7,424 nt of DNA from Victivallales bacterium (GTDB taxonomy: Bacteria > Verrucomicrobiota > Lentisphaeria > Oligosphaerales > Oligosphaeraceae): assembly GCA_017538465.1 (NCBI GenBank), contig JAFYIW010000160.1, forward strand, positions 1-7,424, in the 5' to 3' direction. The translations under genes were made by a program, and so were the position numbers. The notes under the pieces were generated by a model that was not told the origin of the DNA, made no database searches, and saw only the letters and a program-made list of their open reading frames with translations. Of this stretch, positions 5,416 to 7,424 are shown one piece after another. Position 1 is the first letter of the stretch; each line of letters opens with the position of its first letter.

Positions 5416-6612
5416 ATGGCCGAAAACAATCGCAATTTGAAGATACTGCTTGGCGGGGTGCCGTTGGGCTGCAACAATGTCGGGGACGAGGCGATCGTGG
5501 CCTGCGTGGTGCGGCTGTTGCGGACGCTGGTGCCAGACGCCACGATGACCGTCTGCACGAGGGAGCCGGAGCGGACGGCGGTGGAACTGCAGGTAAATAC
5601 GGCGCCCCTGTATGGCTTCGGCGAGAACCCAGATTGGCGTGGCTTTGCGGCCGAGGTGCGGCGCCACGATGTCTTCCTCTGGTTTGGGGCGACTGGACTC
5701 TCGGACTATCCTGCGACGGCGGTGAAGCTGCTGCGGATTGCGCAGGGCGCCGGAGTGAAGACCATCGTCTGGGGCGTTGGCATGAACTCACGGCTGAACC
5801 CTGCCTTCTATCGTGCCGGCGGGCGGCGGCTTCGCCTGCTGAATGCCCTCACGCGTTGCTCGCTGGGGCTGCTGGACTGGCGGCGCATCTACGAGGGCAT
5901 GCTGACCCGCCGCATCGGACGTCAGATTCGGCGCGCCTTGGAGGGGTGTGCGCTGGTGGTGCTGAGGGACGAGGAGTCCCGAGAGGCGGTGGAGCGCTGC
6001 GGCTACCACCATGCCCTGGTCGGAGCGGATACCGCGATTCTTTTGGAAAGCGCGTCACCGCCGCCGCTGCCGGAGGATTCCTCCGTGGTGCGGATTGGCT
6101 TCTGCATCTCGGAGCAAAGTGCCCTCAGGCAACTGGACGAATTGGCGGAGTTCTGGGACAGGTTGCTGGAGCGTCCTGATGTCCGGATTGTCTTGATTCC
6201 GATGAATCCGTTGACCGACAAGCGGCTGATGCAGAATTTGGCGGTGCGGTCAAAGTGCCCAGAGCGCATCGAGTGTCTGGAGGAGGATGCGCCGGCCGTT
6301 GTGCAGGCGTGTGTTTCGCAATGCCGTGCGGTGGTCAGCAGCCGTCTTCATCTGCTGATATTGGCGGCGAATGTCGGCGTGCCCTTCATTGGAATTGAGC
6401 GCGGAAGCAAAATCTCGACTTGGCTGAAGCAATTCGGGCGGGTGCCAGCGGGAAGCGTGGAAACATGCGACTTTGCGGAAATCCACCGCCAATTGGCGGA
6501 GATATTGGCGACACCGCCGGAGGTCTCTCGGCAACGAATCGGCAAGGTGACTGCGTCAATGCGTCATCGCCTTGAAGCCTGCGCTGAGGAACTCCGCCGG
6601 GCGCTGGTGTAG
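5416..6612 (+). CDS. Polysaccharide pyruvyl transferase family protein
   Basis: A 398-residue member of the CsaB/WcaK-like family, which transfers pyruvate from phosphoenolpyruvate as a ketal onto a sugar of a lipid-linked or polymeric glycan and so adds a negative charge. The N-terminus KILLGGVPLGCNNVGDEAIV carries the N-x-GDEA(I) signature (about residues 20-27). KTIVWGVGMNS gives the mid-domain strand, VVLRDEESREAVERCG with GADTAIL is the usual central segment, and VVSSRLHLLILAANVGVPFI holds the conserved R310-x-H312 followed by the GVP turn. GSKISTWLKQFG follows where relatives have a K-x-x-x-x-x-x-x-G stretch. The length is typical. It lies 69 bases after the GT8-like gene and has no obvious ribosome site. 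As the last gene of the unit it may modify the sugar added by one of the preceding transferases. Some family members may act on other substrates. Confidence 0.88.
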   Translation: MAENNRNLKILLGGVPLGCNNVGDEAIVACVVRLLRTLVPDATMTVCTREPERTAVELQVNTAPLYGFGENPDWRGFAAEVRRHDVFLWFGATGLSDYPATAVKLLRIAQGAGVKTIVWGVGMNSRLNPAFYRAGGRRLRLLNALTRCSLGLLDWRRIYEGMLTRRIGRQIRRALEGCALVVLRDEESREAVERCGYHHALVGADTAILLESASPPPLPEDSSVVRIGFCISEQSALRQLDELAEFWDRLLERPDVRIVLIPMNPLTDKRLMQNLAVRSKCPERIECLEEDAPAVVQACVSQCRAVVSSRLHLLILAANVGVPFIGIERGSKISTWLKQFGRVPAGSVETCDFAEIHRQLAEILATPPEVSRQRIGKVTASMRHRLEACAEELRRALV

Positions 6613-6634
6613 CACTTGAGGTGCTGCAGGCACC
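6611..6634. terminator. Overlapping small hairpins in the convergent gap
   Basis: Between the two convergent stop codons lie AGCAC-TTGAG-GTGCT (6611-6625) and GGTGC-TGCAG-GCACC (6620-6634). The two five-bp stems share the central GGTGC half, so only one can form at a time. Their position suits a bidirectional terminator, but neither is followed by a good T run on either strand, so they are at best weak or factor-dependent signals. Confidence 0.25.
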
Positions 6635-6636
6635 CG

Positions 6637-7424
6637 TCACCTCTTTCCAAATAGCAGCCGCAGGACGAAGAGGGGGTTGCCGATGATATATCGTTTGAAT
6701 AGGCGTTTGGGCTCCTGGTAGAGTCGATAGCACCACTCCAGACCGAGCCGCCGCAGCCATTTGGGCGCACGGGGGATGCGTCCGGAGACGAAATCCAGAA
6801 GTCCGCCGACGGCGAGTGCGACTCCGCAATTGAGTTCTGCGCGATGGCGGTCGATCCACTTTTCCTGGAGTGGGACTCCCATGGCGACCAGCAGGATATC
6901 TGGTTGCAAGGCGTTGATCTGGTCGATGACTTGGCGTTCTTCTGCCTCATCCGCGAAGAAGCCCGAAGCGGCGCCCACGACTTGCGCGTTGGAGTACTTT
7001 TCACGGGCCTTCGCCAGCGCCTGCTCGGCGATGCCAGGCGCTCCGCCCAGCAGGTAGATGCGGTAGGGGCGTTGGCAGAGCAGGGGGAACATGTCGGTGC
7101 CGTTGACATTGGACGGCACGGGGAAGCCCTTAATCCGTCCGGCGAGGCGCACTCCCGCACCGTCCGGCCAGACGGCGTCCGCGCGGTTGAGGATTTCGCG
7201 GTATTCGGCGTCTTTGTAGGCGACATTGAGGCAGTGGGCATTGACGAATGCCGCGAAGGCGGTGCCAGGGGTATGCACCAGTTCGTCAAGCTGTTCAAGC
7301 GCCTGGTTCATCGTGACATTGTCGCAGGGCACGCCGAAGACTCTGGGGCGTCGGTCGAGTTGTCCGAACGCCCGTGCGGTGTTTTCCCAGGTGAACTCCT
7401 TTGCGCGCTGAAGGCCCTTCTGGC
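6637..7424 (-). CDS. WecG/TagA/CpsF-family glycosyltransferase domain, probably the C-terminal half of a GT4-WecG fusion; 5' end outside window
   Basis: The domain belongs to GT26 enzymes (WecG, TagA, CpsF, GumM), which usually add an early sugar to an undecaprenyl-diphosphate-linked sugar at the membrane. Signatures in order are RVFGVPCDNVTMNQAL, AFVNAHCLN, VWPDGAG (Asp codon at 7162-7164, the position of the proposed catalytic base in TagA), NGTDMFPLL, RIYLLGGAPG, AMGVPLQEKWIDRH, VGGLLDFVSGRIPRAPKWL, and the basic tail RLGLEWCYRLYQEPKRL, which anchors family members to the membrane. A GTG at 7330-7332 would cut off the first strand, RVFG. Upstream of it the frame has no start or stop up to the edge and reads KGLQRAKEFTWENTARAF, typical of the end of a GT4 protein. 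The window holds 261 residues. The WecG domain is certain; the fusion is strongly suggested but not proven. Confidence 0.9.
   Translation of the reverse strand, partial: QKGLQRAKEFTWENTARAFGQLDRRPRVFGVPCDNVTMNQALEQLDELVHTPGTAFAAFVNAHCLNVAYKDAEYREILNRADAVWPDGAGVRLAGRIKGFPVPSNVNGTDMFPLLCQRPYRIYLLGGAPGIAEQALAKAREKYSNAQVVGAASGFFADEAEERQVIDQINALQPDILLVAMGVPLQEKWIDRHRAELNCGVALAVGGLLDFVSGRIPRAPKWLRRLGLEWCYRLYQEPKRLFKRYIIGNPLFVLRLLFGKR

Noticed and set aside
6564..7298. Minus-strand open frame of 244 codons overlapping the WecG domain
   Set aside because: It is S/T/R-rich with no motifs, while the neighbouring frame carries all WecG/TagA/CpsF signatures.
7330..7332. GTG as the start of the WecG gene
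   Set aside because: It would remove the conserved first strand RVFG of the domain, and the open frame upstream has GT4-like sequence, so this GTG is more likely an internal valine.
1..7424. tRNA, rRNA, CRISPR array, attachment site or replication origin
   Set aside because: I looked for cloverleaf-like segments, regularly spaced repeats and clustered origin boxes on both strands and saw none.

Overview
This window is part of a surface-polysaccharide assembly locus from a bacterium with GC-rich coding DNA. The only AT-rich stretch lies in the divergent intergenic region near 1800-1925. No marker gene fixes the taxon. The style of the glycosyltransferases (a GT2 with a 'SGSCSSSRNIG' segment and a 'FVNAHCLN' type WecG domain) suggests the Verrucomicrobiota/Lentisphaerota/Planctomycetota neighbourhood. 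That is an impression from family resemblance and is weakly held.

Layout. Positions 2-1528 (minus) encode almost all of a Wzx-type lipid-linked oligosaccharide flippase whose 3' end leaves the window. Positions 1529-2061 are a divergent intergenic region. It holds what looks like a frameshifted N-terminal remnant of an IS4/IS1634-like transposase (about 1605-1783, minus), an AT-rich segment with a 9-bp direct repeat, and a near-consensus sigma70-type promoter (1893-1920) firing rightward. Positions 2062-6612 (plus) are a four-gene unit: a GT2 glycosyltransferase, a GT4 glycosyltransferase (ATGA overlap with the first), a GT8-like glycosyltransferase and a polysaccharide pyruvyl transferase. 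Twenty-four bases later, convergent on the minus strand, is a WecG/TagA/CpsF glycosyltransferase domain (6637-7424). Its reading frame continues without any start codon off the right edge into what looks like the C-terminal tail of a GT4 enzyme, so it is most likely a GT4-WecG fusion.

How the genes fit together. WecG/TagA/CpsF enzymes usually add an early sugar onto an undecaprenyl-diphosphate-linked first sugar. The GT2, GT4 and GT8-like enzymes would extend the repeat unit, the pyruvyl transferase would put a ketal-linked pyruvate (negative charge) on one sugar, and the flippase would move the finished lipid-linked unit across the inner membrane. The initiating phosphoglycosyl transferase, polymerase, chain-length regulator and export genes are not in the window. 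The sugars and the final polymer cannot be read from the sequence.

I did not see a wholly new system. The points most worth a second look are the inferred GT4-WecG fusion, the transposase remnant next to the flippase start, and recurring minicistron-like short ORFs just upstream of three of the rightward genes.
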